Assembly: GCA_963675135.1 (NCBI GenBank)
Contig: OY776130.1
Coordinates: 20,328,001 to 20,392,000 of the forward strand
Source: Galeopsis tetrahit
Taxonomy: Eukaryota > Streptophyta > Magnoliopsida > Lamiales > Lamiaceae
Reading direction: 5' to 3'
Length of the DNA: 64,000 bases
The notes below the pieces were generated by a model. That model did not search any database. It was not told the DNA's origin and saw only the letters and a program-made list of their open reading frames with translations. Position 1 is the first letter of the stretch. Every line of letters begins with the position of its first letter. Shown in pieces: positions 19,771 through 30,448 of the stretch. The position numbers and the translations under genes were made by a program.

Positions 19771-20018
19771 GTGAGTTCACGAGTGAAGTGAGGAAATATC
19801 CTATTCCGAGTGAATGAGTGTGTAAACATTCTTGATCAATCAAAGAAGTACTCGTCTGGTCCAGTGGATGTAGATCACATTGATCGAACCACTTAAATCC
19901 TTGTGTGCTGTTTGTCTCGTTGATTACTTTTTGAATTACTATCCTAGAGCAGTTATTTCTTATATCTTCAAGTATTCTACTTGGTTGGAGACGTCTAACC
20001 TACCCGAATTACTTGACA
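19771..20018 (+). repeat. 3' LTR of Copia-1, second part
   Basis: This matches the last 248 bp of the 5' LTR with three visible substitutions and ends TTGACA. It is followed by the CCTAA target duplication. Confidence 0.95.
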
Positions 20019-20023
20019 CCTAA

Positions 20024-21968
20024 ACTTACGCAAAACCTATCAGCCTCAATCTACAGGCTAAAGCCTATAAAAGTTACGACTTTTACTTTCGTAAAATCTT
20101 CACAATTCGTTTTTGCCGCTGACGACCCTTTTCTACCTACGCCCACCCTTATGCCGGCGGCCCCAACCTCCGTCGTCAGCCCCTGTTGCAAAGCAATCCT
20201 TATTATTTTAATTCACATCATCATATGAAGCCCTGTTGAAATCGATTTACGCTGTCGTCTACTCGTCTGCCACCACCCACGTTGTTGCTATCTCAGATAA
20301 ATCCTCTCTCTACTTTTGTCGACTCTAAATCGCTGAGTAAATTGAATGTTGTTTGTGTAAATTTTAAACTGAGAAAATAAAGTTGTGATACTGAATAAAA
20401 ACCAACTCTAACAATATTCAATTATTTCTGTTGTGTACGTTAACAATTGCTGATCCAAATTTTAAATCCTGTTGTATTTATATTTATGTTTATGCAGACA
20501 TAGTAATTCTTATTTATGAGTTATTATAAATGAATTCCACAGACCTGGTTTAGGAAAATTATGTGAAATCTAGAGTATACGCAACATAGAAATATATATT
20601 TTTGTATATTGATTTTGTGAAAACGAACTTACTTATATATACAACTACCTTGCAGTTATCTGGCTTAGTAAACTGAATGAGGAAATAAACTAACCAAACT
20701 TAAAATAAGGAAACTAATCAAATTAAACAAATCATAACAGATCCAAACTTATCTCAGCAAATTATCATGTGCCCCAATAAATTTTTTCTTTATGTTGTGT
20801 TGATGTGGAGAACTAAAACATTAGTTGGAGATTGTTTAGTTGAGAAATAAATTGAGAAAAAGATGATTAAATGAAGTAGATATAAGCTGGGAAGAGGGCT
20901 GATTAATTAATCCAAAGGCAGGGAAGGGAAGAATTAATATGGCCTTTGGAATTAAGAAAAGAGAAATAAAAAGAATATGTCACCATCCCACCAACTACAA
21001 ACTAGCTTCTGTCTTTATTTTTTTGGTCAGTAAAACAAAATTTAATTAAGATATTGTGCAATTTGCAACTACAAATTACAAAAGTGTGCGTAATATGTTT
21101 ATATTAATGCAAGATTGTGTATTACATGCTATCGTGATTGATTGTTATTGTAAATAAAATAGTAATGCCAAAAAAACGTAGTTAAACTGTACTTTGGATG
21201 TAGTCGTATAAGTAAATGTTGATATATGCCTGAAATCATTGTAAAGATGTGCTTATAAGTGTGTAATGTACTGCTACTAGATTGTGCAAACAGTGTCCTT
21301 AGTGTCTGATTGAAATAGCAGTTAGTGGACTGCAATTCTTATGAAAGTGCAGATCTTAATAATATTAGTTTGTTTAAATCAAATATAAATACTATTCAGT
21401 TGCATAGTGTGTGCTGCTTCATTCATTAAAGAGTTGTATGTGTGGTGCTACATGTTGAATAACAGCAGTAAAAGTGAAAGCAGTTTTCGAAAATACTGTC
21501 TAGCAGTAATTAAAAAAAAACCCAGCAGTTTTCGAAAATACTGTCTAGCAGTAATTAAAAAAAAAACCAGCAGAAACAGTAATTAAAAAAATCACAATAG
21601 AAACAGGTCTTGCAGTGTGAAATAATGCAGCAGAAGAAAGCTTCTCCTATATATTACTAATTAGGTTGATATAGGATCATGTGATTAAGGTTGATTAATA
21701 TTTTAAGCTATCATCCTTGCTAATTGCACAAAAGTTAACTAATCTCTTATGATTTTAAACAATTAATTAGTAAGTTACAATTCATATAAATTTTGTTTAA
21801 AAAATGTTGATGAGGAACTTGAGAAATGAAGTTGTTAATTAGAAACTCTACGATAATTTCTTGTTCTTGTTGTGATATAATAGTTATATATTTAATTAAT
21901 ATTATTAAAAAGTATTGGCTACTGATCATAATAACTGATTGACTGCTTCTTAATTAAATGTTACCGTT
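20024..21968 (+). other. CACTA-2 left arm continued; putative leader of the old transposase gene
   Basis: This is AT-rich sequence with a mildly GC-richer part at 20090-20290. A tandem duplication of about 48 bp contains cagttttcgaaaatactgtc (21479-21571). No frame of interest is seen. It probably contained the promoter and leader of the transposase pseudogene that starts at 21969. Confidence 0.5.
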
Positions 21969-22431
21969 ATGGATAAGAGTTGGATTGGTGAAAGAGATAA
22001 GTTTAGTAGTAAATACATTTTAGGTGTTGAATCTTTTATTAATTTTTCAAGACAAAATGTTGTTGAGTCTAGTACTGGTGGAATTCTTTGCCCGTGCAAT
22101 AGCTGTCGAAATAGAAAGAAAAAAAGTGTTATTGAAGTCAAAAGGGACTTGGTCTTGAAAGGATTTTATGTTTATTATCGAGAGTGGATATATCATGGGG
22201 AACCCAAAGGCTCGTAGACCTTTTCCTTTGATCGGAATACTTCCAATAATGTTCATATTGAAGACGATGATTTAGACTTAATGGATGACGAGAATGATGA
22301 TATTAGCATAAGTAATGAACTGTCTGAAATGATAGGTGAAGTAAGAGTTGCAGAATCTCATGAACCTTCTTTAGAATCAAATACAGAGAACTTTGAAAGG
22401 TTATTATCTGATGTGACTCGTGACTTGTACC

Positions 22432-22469
<38 letters not shown>

Positions 22470-24977
22470 TTACAAGTTAAATACCCATCCCTTTTCCCCC
22501 TCCCCATGACTCGAACCCAGGACCTAAGGCCTAGGTAGTGGTGCTCCAACCACTTGAGCTATCCCACTTTGTCCTCGTGACTTGTACCCTGGTTGCAAGA
22601 ATCATACTCTACTGGAGTTTTTAGTGAAGTTGCTTAATATTAAAGTAATGAACAAAATATCTAACAAAGCAACTGAATTGATACTTTTGTTGTTTAAAGA
22701 TTTATTACCAGAAGGTAATATAGTTCCGGAATCTCTTTATTTGGCAAAAAAACTTTTTTCTGGAATCGGGCTTGGATATGAAAAAATAGATGTGTGCAAG
22801 TTTGATTGTGCTTTATTTTGGAAAGAAAAAAAAATGAGAACTTTTGTCCCATTTGTAAAGAACCCCGTTGGAAAGATAATGAAGGAAAAGGAAAAAAGAT
22901 TCCTCAAAAAGTATTGTGGTACTTTCCTTTGAAACAAAGATTAAAAAGATTTTTTGCATCGTCTAAAACTGCTTTCGATATGAGATGGCATGCTGAAAAA
23001 CTTATCCATTCTGAAGGCACTATGAGTCATCCGGCACATTCTCCTGCATGGAAGGATTTTGATCTACAATACCCTGATTTTGCTTCTGAGTCGCGTAATG
23101 TGAGACTTGGTTTGGCTACAGATGGGTTCAATCCTTTTGGTAACATGAGTGTTTCGGGTTCAATCCTTTTGGTAACATGAGTGTTTCCTATAGTATGTGG
23201 CCTGTTATACTTATTCCATATAATATGCCTTTATATAAATGTATGAAAGGTGATTTTTTCATGATGACTTTGCTTATACCTGGTCCTCGTGCTCCTGGAA
23301 AAGATATTCATGTCTACCTTCGACCACTAGTTGATGAACTAAAAGAATTGTGGTACGGAGTGCAAGTTTACGATTCTTGTAGTAATCAAGTATTCCAATT
23401 GCGTGCATCTTTAATTTGGACAATTAATGATTTTCCTGCACTTAGCAATTTATTTGGATGGAGTACAAAAGGATATTTAGCATGTCCATGTTGTCTATAC
23501 GAGACGGATTCCAAAGGAATTAGAAGTAAGATATGTTACATGGGACACCGACGTTACCTCGATGGTGATCACCCTTTCCGAAGAAGAAAATTGTTTGATG
23601 CTAAATCAGAGACCCGTTCAATGCCCAGAGAATGGACAAGCGAAGAAATTCTTCTAAACTTGAACAATCTAGAGCACAAATTTGACATTCGTGGTAAACA
23701 CCCAAGTAACAAAAAGAGAAAACGTAGTACGGAAGAAGGAAATTGGGTGAAAAAAATCATATTTTTTGAGCTACCTTATTGGCATAAATTAAAAATTAGG
23801 CATAACTTAGATGTGATGCATGTGGAGAAAAATATTTGTGATAATGTGTTGGGTACATTATTGAATATTGATGGAAAAACAAAAGATACAATAAAAGCTC
23901 GTGAAGATTTGCGAGATCTAAACATTAGGAAGGAGCTACACTTACAAACACGCGGGAATACTACGGTGAAACCTAAAGCGTGTTACAATCTTTCTACTAG
24001 TGAAAAGAAAGGCTTCTGTGAATTCTTAAAATCGGTGAAATTTCCGGATGGATATGCTACAAATATCTCAAGATGTGTAGAAGATGGAAACATATCAGGG
24101 CTAAAAACTCACGATTGTCATGTTCTTTTACAACGACAAATTCTTGTTGGTGTACGTGGGTATTTAGATAAGAATGTGACTGAAGCTTTATTTGAGTTAG
24201 GAGAATTTTTTGATATATTGTGTTCGAAGACGTTAAAGACGGAGGATATAGAAAAAATGGAGAGAATCATTCCATTAATCTTGTGTAAGTTGGAGAAGAT
24301 ATTTCCCCCTGCATTATTTGATGTAATGGTCCACGTAGCAATTCATTTACCTCAGCAAGCAAAGATTGCGGGTCCTGTTCGTCCTCGTTGGATGTATCCA
24401 ATAGAAAGGTATTTTGTTATGTGTATTTTTTTTGTTTTATTTTTTTAAATTTTCCTATAGATATTAAAAATGTGATATTTTTTAAATTGTTAATTGAAGG
24501 TATCTTAAATCACTTAAAGACTGTGTGCGCAATCCAACTCGACCAGAAGGCTCAATTGTAGAAGGATATGTTGTCAAAGAGTGCTTAACATTCATGTCCA
24601 TGTATGTTAAAGGAATTGAAACAAGGTTTAATAGAGTTGAGAGAAACTATGATGATATTGAAGGTCGTCAAGAGTGTGAATTAACCATATTCTCATTAAA
24701 AGTCCGACCGTTTGGGCCACTTAAACGTTCTAGTCCACTAACACCTGAAAAAAATGAGCATACTTCAAACGTTTATACTGAACAATTGTTATGAAGCGGA
24801 TACTTACAAAAGGTATAAACCATTTTTTTTCCTTATTTAATGTTGTATTTCAGTTTATTAATTTCTCTAACTCAATAATTAATTGTTTAGCAAACATGTG
24901 GAAGAATTGAAGCAGTTAAATGTTAGAGACGTTGAGAAAGTTCACCAGGAACAGTTTCGTAATTGGTTTAGAGATCA
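21969..24977 (+). pseudogene. TNP2/TNPD transposase pseudogene of CACTA-2, N-terminal and catalytic part
   Basis: The sequence starts MDKSWIGERDKF with the CPCNSC cysteines of the transposase-associated domain. It then follows the same domain order as the intact gene at 13838, keeping TDGFNPFG, NDFPALSNLFGWST and NLDVMHVEKN. Breaks seen directly are: an in-frame TAG at 22215-22217; a SINE at 22433-22573; a frame change at the A9 run 22826-22834; a 32-bp tandem duplication (23124-23155, 23156-23187) that shifts frame; and a premature TGA at 24792-24794. Introns 24409-24499 and 24813-24890 keep GT/AG ends. The exon ending at 24977 (encoding FRNWFRD) is cut by the Helitron. The C-terminal exon is 19 kb away at 44269. 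The gene cannot make a full transposase. Confidence 0.93.
22433..22573 (-). mobile_element. tRNA-derived SINE inserted in the CACTA-2 transposase gene
   Basis: The body is about 141 bp on the minus strand with pol III box A (TAGCTCAAGTGG) and box B (GGTTCGAGTC), ending in a poly-A tail (poly-T at about 22435-22468 on the plus strand). A perfect 16-bp target duplication CTCGTGACTTGTACCC flanks it (22417-22432 and 22574-22589), typical of LINE-driven insertion. Removing it rejoins the transposase reading frame at DLYP/GCKN. Confidence 0.93.
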
Positions 24978-24984
24978 CTAGTAT

Positions 24985-25007
24985 GGCACCCGTGCTAACG
25001 CACGGCC
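24985..25007 (-). terminator. Helitron 3' hairpin
   Basis: A 6-bp perfect GC-rich stem with a TAAC/GTTA loop lies just inside the CTAG end. This is the rolling-circle termination signal of Helitrons. Confidence 0.85.
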
Positions 25008-25019
25008 ATATAAATTAAA

Positions 25020-25614
25020 AAATGTTACTAACTTATATTAAAATTAAGTTATTATTTATGATCTATTTATTTTATAATATCACTAACTTATATTAAAATT
25101 TATATATATCATTATTTATTATAATAATTATAATACTCCCTCTCACTCAAAATATATGACTTATATTAAAAATAAGAAGGAGTATTAATTATTTTTAACT
25201 CATATTTATCATACTATAACAAATTTTAAGAAGTAACAAAATTTAATTTTATTAAATTTTGTAAATATATTTTTTAGATTAAATTATTTTTACTTGAATT
25301 TCAGTTAAATCGATATCTTATACTGTGTATATCTAGGTATAATATTTATATTTATAATATGTTAAGGTATAAATATATAAAATTAATGTCTAGTAGTATT
25401 GAAATGTAAGTATATCTATTGCCCTCCAATCCAATAAAAGTTATCAATTTTTTCTTTTCCGTCCTTCACAATAAAAGCTGCTAATTTTTTATACAAACTA
25501 CTATTACTTACATTTCATTATATTATTTTCTCTCAATCACATAAGAGATTAAATACATTCAATTAAATAATGCAATAATTCAATATCAACAATAATTTTA
25601 ACAAAAAATAAAAT
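25020..25614. other. AT-rich Helitron interior, no gene
   Basis: The sequence is low-complexity AT-rich. A possible very short Stowaway-like pair of ends (ctccctctcactc near 25136, aaggagta near 25182) is too small and diverged to call. Confidence 0.5.
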
Positions 25615-25826
25615 TCTGGAACTAAAATATTGTGGTGTGTTTAACATTTGGGATGTGTATAACATTTTATGGAGGGTATAAAAGTAATATGTTAAACATG
25701 TTGTAGTAGGTAACTAGACCAAAATAAATTGAAACATAATGGACTAAATTCAAAAAGTGATAATCATGTGGACTAAATTCAGAAACGTGGTAACTTAATG
25801 GACTAAAAAAAATGTAATAACTAAAT
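25615..25826. repeat. Isolated MULE terminal inverted repeat, diverged
   Basis: This is homologous to the right terminal region of the Pack-MULE at 27780-34415. It shares gtgtgtataacattttatgg, aatggactaaattcaaaaag and gtggactaaattcaaaaa. The terminal GGGATTA is degenerate and no partner end or target duplication is found. Confidence 0.55.
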
Positions 25827-25873
25827 AAATCAATAAAGAATATATTATTATTATTATTATTAGATTTAATTAA

Positions 25874-26685
25874 GGGATTAAAGAATTTTTAGTCAACTAA
25901 GTTGGACTGATTTTAAATTTAGTTCAGACGGATTACACATTGTAATTTTGGTCCAATAAGTATGCATAAATTTTGAAATCAATCATTTTATGTGCAATAA
26001 CAGGTAATGTAACAGGTCATGCCCACATGTATTTAATCTCTTTTTATTGAATTAAAACTAATTTAAATTTATTAATTAAAAAAATTCATGAATATTTGCA
26101 AAAATAAAAAATAATATTTTTAAAAAAATCTGAAATAACTTGTGAATATTATTGGCGACTTTAATATTTTTTTTCATTTGGAAGTTTTATTATTTTAAGG
26201 ATAAATTGGTATATTTGTTATATTATTTAAAATAAATAAATTTATAATAGTATTTTTTTTTTCTAATTAAGTATGATAATGGATTTTTTCTAATATTTAA
26301 TTGATTTAGAAAATATTTTTTTTGATTTTTTTCATATTATAATGTTTTAGATTTTTTTAAAAAAATTATTTTATATTTTAAATACTATTCATAATTTATT
26401 TTCTATAATTTTAAAATATTATTAAGTGTTTTAACTAATATTCATAATTTTTCTAAATTAATAAATATAAATAAGTCATAAAAAGAAAAGAATATACATG
26501 TTAAAAAATAAAACAAAAATTAAAATCCACATGTGTGTTGACCTGTTGGTGATGTGCTATTACGGGTAAAATGACAATTTTTAAAATTTAAGCATACTTA
26601 TTGGACCGAAATCTAAATGTATAATCTGTTAGGACCAAATTCAAAATCAATCCAACTTAATGGACTAAAAAAAATCTTTAATCCC
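25874..26685. mobile_element. Non-autonomous MULE, 812 bp
   Basis: Ends are GGGATTAAAG and its inverse, with terminal inverted repeats of about 100 bp (including gtccaataagtatgc). A perfect 9-bp target duplication TTTAATTAA flanks it (25865-25873, 26686-26694). The 9-bp duplication identifies a Mutator-like element. It has no coding frame. Confidence 0.88.
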
Positions 26686-26734
26686 TTTAATTAACAAAAA
26701 TGATACTTGCACTTTTTTTTTTTTTTTTTTTTTG

Positions 26735-26955
26735 CCGGTTCTAACATAAAGTTTACATTTCTTATTTGACAAAATCACTACATCTCTCTATCTTTTCTCA
26801 TTCATATCTCTCTCTATATTTTACCTTTCTTATCTCTCTCTATATTTTCTTCTTCATATCAGTCTATGTCTCAATTACCCACTACATATTTAATATTATA
26901 TTTTTTAATCTTTGTGTCAGAAGCAAGCGTAAACCTTTAAAGGGGATAGAGGGAG
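26735..26955. mobile_element. Degraded Stowaway-like MITE
   Basis: The right end is a clear ggggatagagggag followed by TA, with a matching but mutated left side (ggttctaacataaagtttac). A T22 run precedes it. The interior has repeated ctctctatattttc units. Confidence 0.45.
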
Positions 26956-27323
26956 TATAATATATCATATATATATACACATCAGTGAACATCTACTCCG
27001 ACTTCGCACATATCATATGAATAAATTCGAATATAAAACATATAGATACCATCATAAAAATTTTAAAAAAACAATTTAAATGATCCAGTGTGTGTTAAAA
27101 GAAGACGTCAAATTTGATTTCAAAATTCAGTGATCATTTGACTTTATCACATTGACACATGTTTGATGACCATCATCGGTACGTAAATGACAAATGCCAG
27201 GGAGATGTCCTCCATATGATTCATTCAACTAACAACATTGAAATTTCTTGATGATTAAATAATTATTAAATTACAAAATATTTTTAAAATGAAAAATAAA
27301 ACAAATAACTCTTACAAAATTAT
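26956..27323. other. AT-rich stretch, nothing recognised
   Basis: No coding frame, repeat or element border was found in this Helitron-internal segment. Confidence 0.4.
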
Positions 27324-27530
27324 CACTACAAGAAAACTGACTTTTAATAACCGAAATTTTGCCATTATAGTTTGTCTAGCTAAAAGTCTTTAATGACAAA
27401 ATTTTACTTTTAGTGACTGACCTTGTTAATAATTATCAATTCTACGTAACTAATTAAAAAAAATGGCTTAGAGAAGTAATAATGAGAGGATTCTATCATT
27501 AAAAATCATTTTTTTGGTGTATTTTGGAAC
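27324..27530 (+). repeat. Orphan CACTA terminus
   Basis: CACTACAAGAAAACTGACTT begins at 27324. It is followed by recurring ttaatgac/tagtgact-type motifs as in a CACTA left end. No matching right end was found downstream, so it is a truncated remnant. Confidence 0.5.
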
Positions 27531-28717
27531 TTATTATAAACTCCAGCACAACCATATTCCCGTAGAATACACCTATAAAATATATTTCCTTCAATTCAAA
27601 ATAAGTGTCATTTTGGATCAATGCACATATATTAAAAAAATTATTAACTTTCTATTATGCCCTTAATTAATTGTTTCGAAAACTACTACAATCTAAAATA
27701 ATTTTGATAAATTTAAGGGTAAATTTGGAAGAAGCGTAATTAATTAACACTGAAAAGTATAAAACTGTCATTTAAATTGGGGATTATATATTTTTTAGTC
27801 CATTAAGTTTCCATGTTTTTGAATTTAGTCCACCAGATTACCATTTTTTGAATTCAGTCCATTAAGTTTCGATTTATTTTGATTTTGGTCCAATTACCTG
27901 GTACAGCAGGTTTTGCAGGTTATTTTTTAAAATACACCACACCCCATAAAATGTTATACACACCCCAAATGTTAAACACACCACATTAAAATTTAAAAAT
28001 TATTTTTTACTACTATAAGCACCTCAATTCTTTAGTATTTAATAAATTGTCAAAAATAATTAAATAAAAAATAAGAATTCAAATTAATATGAAAATTATA
28101 AATAATTAAAACCTATAAAAAATCGCCTAAATCTTCAAAAATTAAACAAAGTTAAATTTTTTTTAATTAATTTAATTAGTTTAATTTGAAGATTTAGTTG
28201 ATTTTCTACTATTTTTAAATTTAGTTATTCTTATTGTCGACATTTTATAGAAGTTAGAAGGTAAATAAAACATTGGAGTTTTAAAATTTTTTATTTTATT
28301 TTTCTTTTATATTACATGAACCTACTAACACCTCATAAATATTATATACACTCCAAATGTTAAACACAAAAATTTAAAAATCAATTTAAATTAAATAAAA
28401 TCAAAAAAATTATTTAATAAATTATAAAAAATAATTTAATTGAAAAAAAAGTAAGAATTCAAATTAATATGAAAAATATAAATAAAATCTAGAGATTATT
28501 AACTAATAAGGTCATTTCTATAGTATTTTAAGCAACTAAAAACTACAACTTTAAAAATTCCCTAATAAAGTCAAATTAGTGTCAAAAAACCTTAAATGCC
28601 CTTAATATTCATATAACTTCTTAATTAATATATTTTACCCATTAATTCGAATTTTAAATTCAAATCTTAATTGCAGCACATTAATTCCCCAATTATAGCG
28701 CATATTCAAAACAAATT

Positions 28718-29411
28718 TTGACCTTCTTAAAATCGAATCCTGACATTTCATTTCAGAAAACGCGATTACGATTTAATTCATCTCCATCATCGGTTTCTGG
28801 GCTGAGGCCGGCGTTCTCAGCGTACTCATACACGAGGCCGACGTTCCTTTTTCCAAATTTTTCAGATTATAGCGAATTGATTCGTAGTGTTTGTGTGAGT
28901 GACTATTCAGATATTCATTGTTGGCGATTTATTCTTAAAATCGTGCAACAATTCTGGGATTTTTGAAGAGACATATTGTGTTCGTTCCTGGATTTAGGGG
29001 CTGGAGGATCTGGAATCGAGTTTCACGACGTGAGCTTGAAGAAGGAGTCTCAGGTTCAGCAGCGGAACGACGAATCTGATCTTGTTCAAGACGTTCGAAA
29101 CTGCTCCAACTGCCACACCAGTTTCAGCGTCTAGGCCTTCTTCGCCTATGAAGCGAGCCAGCCCTCTTGCAGTCTCTAAGTCGGCATCTCCAATGAAGAG
29201 GACGCAGAGGAGCGAATCACCTGGGAATTTCAAGAATCGGCCAAGAGGAATGTCGCTGGAAAGGGCAGTTACTAAGGAAATCATGCGTGAGATCAAAGAA
29301 GTGGAGGAGAGGAAGCAGTTACTCATCGCCATGGCTGTTGAAGAAAGAAATAACGGTGAGTATGTAATTTCTCGAGAAATTGTGATTTTTTACTACTGTA
29401 AATTTTGTTAG
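28718..29411 (+). pseudogene. Captured gene fragment inside the Pack-MULE, gene of origin not recognised
   Basis: Base composition changes sharply from AT-rich flanks to balanced, codon-like sequence. An open stretch from about 29082 encodes Ser/Pro-rich repeats (SPMKRASPLAVSKSASPMKR) followed by a basic and charged helix-like part (RGMSLERAVTKEIM, REIKEVEERKQLL). It ends at a good splice donor (aacg/gtgagt at 29353/29354), after which reading enters intron-like sequence. Upstream (29000-29110) a second frame reads VSLKKESQVQQRND. This suggests joined exons in different frames, or a retained frameshift. The Ser-Pro/Lys-Arg pattern is reminiscent of plant microtubule-associated proteins, but I cannot name the parent gene. 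Confidence 0.55.
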
Positions 29412-30012
29412 TACTCGGGGATTAGACGAAAAAAGGAGAAGTTTCATGGATACAGCAGCTTGACATGGAGGTGAACATTAGATATGCACATTATCGTATG
29501 CATGTATACATGCATATCGTATAGTGCATTTCACATATGCACATATGTAAAATGCATGTACCCCGTTTCCGTGCATATTAATATGCATACCCCGGAAACA
29601 ATGGGTTTTCTTTCCTGCATTAATTCAAAAGATTTGATGTAAATCTAATTAATATTTATTAATTTCAAATTATTTGTGTAGATTCTCTAACCAAATGCAG
29701 ATTATTTGGTAAATTAATCTCTCAGCTAGAAAGTCAGCCAATTGATTCGAAATTGCTGTATTTTAGGAATTCTGAAAACTGGAAGGTGGTATAAAGCGCG
29801 TATTTCCAGGATATGCATTAATTATAAGGATTTGATGTTAATATGTAAAATTAATTAAATTTGAATAAATTTAAATGGTAAAGGGCAATTATGTCTTATT
29901 AGGTGCCATTTTGACCCTAATAGATTTAAAATAAAAACCTATTCTTTATTAGATAAATCTCTTAGTGAAATGACCTTAACAAAAATTTACCCTAAAATCT
30001 ATAAAAAAGTTA

Positions 30013-30246
30013 CTCCCTCTGTCCAGTAAAATTTTGCTCACTTCTTTTTATACATATTTTTCAAAAAATCATATTTTAATTATAAAAAATATATGTGGGA
30101 TAACGAGTAAAGAATATTGTTGGTAGATATTCAATCTTGTTAATAAAATAGAAAAAATATTCAAAAGTTAACTATTTAAATAGAATAAACGTATACTTTA
30201 TGAACGCAAAATTTGGTCTGAGCAAAATTTTATAGGACAGAGGGAG
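30013..30246. mobile_element. Stowaway MITE
   Basis: The element is 234 bp with inverted ends CTCCCTCTGTCCAGTAAAAT and TA target duplications (30011-30012, 30247-30248). It is nested in the Pack-MULE. Confidence 0.88.
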
Positions 30247-30448
30247 TACATAAATCTTAAAAAATTTAAAAAAGCTAAAAAAATAATTATTTTAATTATT
30301 TTTTAAAATAATTAAATTTTAGTGTGTATAGTAATAACAAAATATTTTTAAATTTTAGTGTGGTATATTTAACATTGGGGTGTGTATAACATTTTATGGG
30401 GTGTGTTTTAAAAAATGACCTGCTAAACCTGCTATAGCAGGTTACTGG

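Larger units (their letters stand above)
3647..20018 (+). mobile_element. Copia-1: young, structurally complete Ty1-copia retrotransposon with CACTA-1 nested in its 3' LTR
   Basis: The element is bounded by a 5-bp target duplication CCTAA (3642-3646 and 20019-20023) and begins TG and ends CA. The 5' LTR is 3647-4487. The 3' LTR is 8627-20018, split by CACTA-1 at 9219/9220. A single polyprotein frame (4531-8502) lies between the LTRs. Comparing the 841-bp LTRs by eye gives only four substitutions (near 3742, 4330, 4377 and 4417 of the 5' copy), about 0.5 percent divergence, so insertion was recent. It inserted into the left arm of CACTA-2. Confidence 0.95.

Noticed and set aside
22281..22538. 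Open frame reading through poly-Phe into the SINE
   Set aside because: The Phe run is the SINE poly-A tail in reverse. The frame is a fusion artefact of the insertion.
22474..22573. A tRNA gene on the minus strand
   Set aside because: Only the A and B boxes are tRNA-like. The poly-A tail and 16-bp target duplication show it is a SINE.
25136..25182. Very short Stowaway-like inverted repeat
   Set aside because: It is only 47 bp, with weak end similarity. It could be chance in AT-rich DNA.
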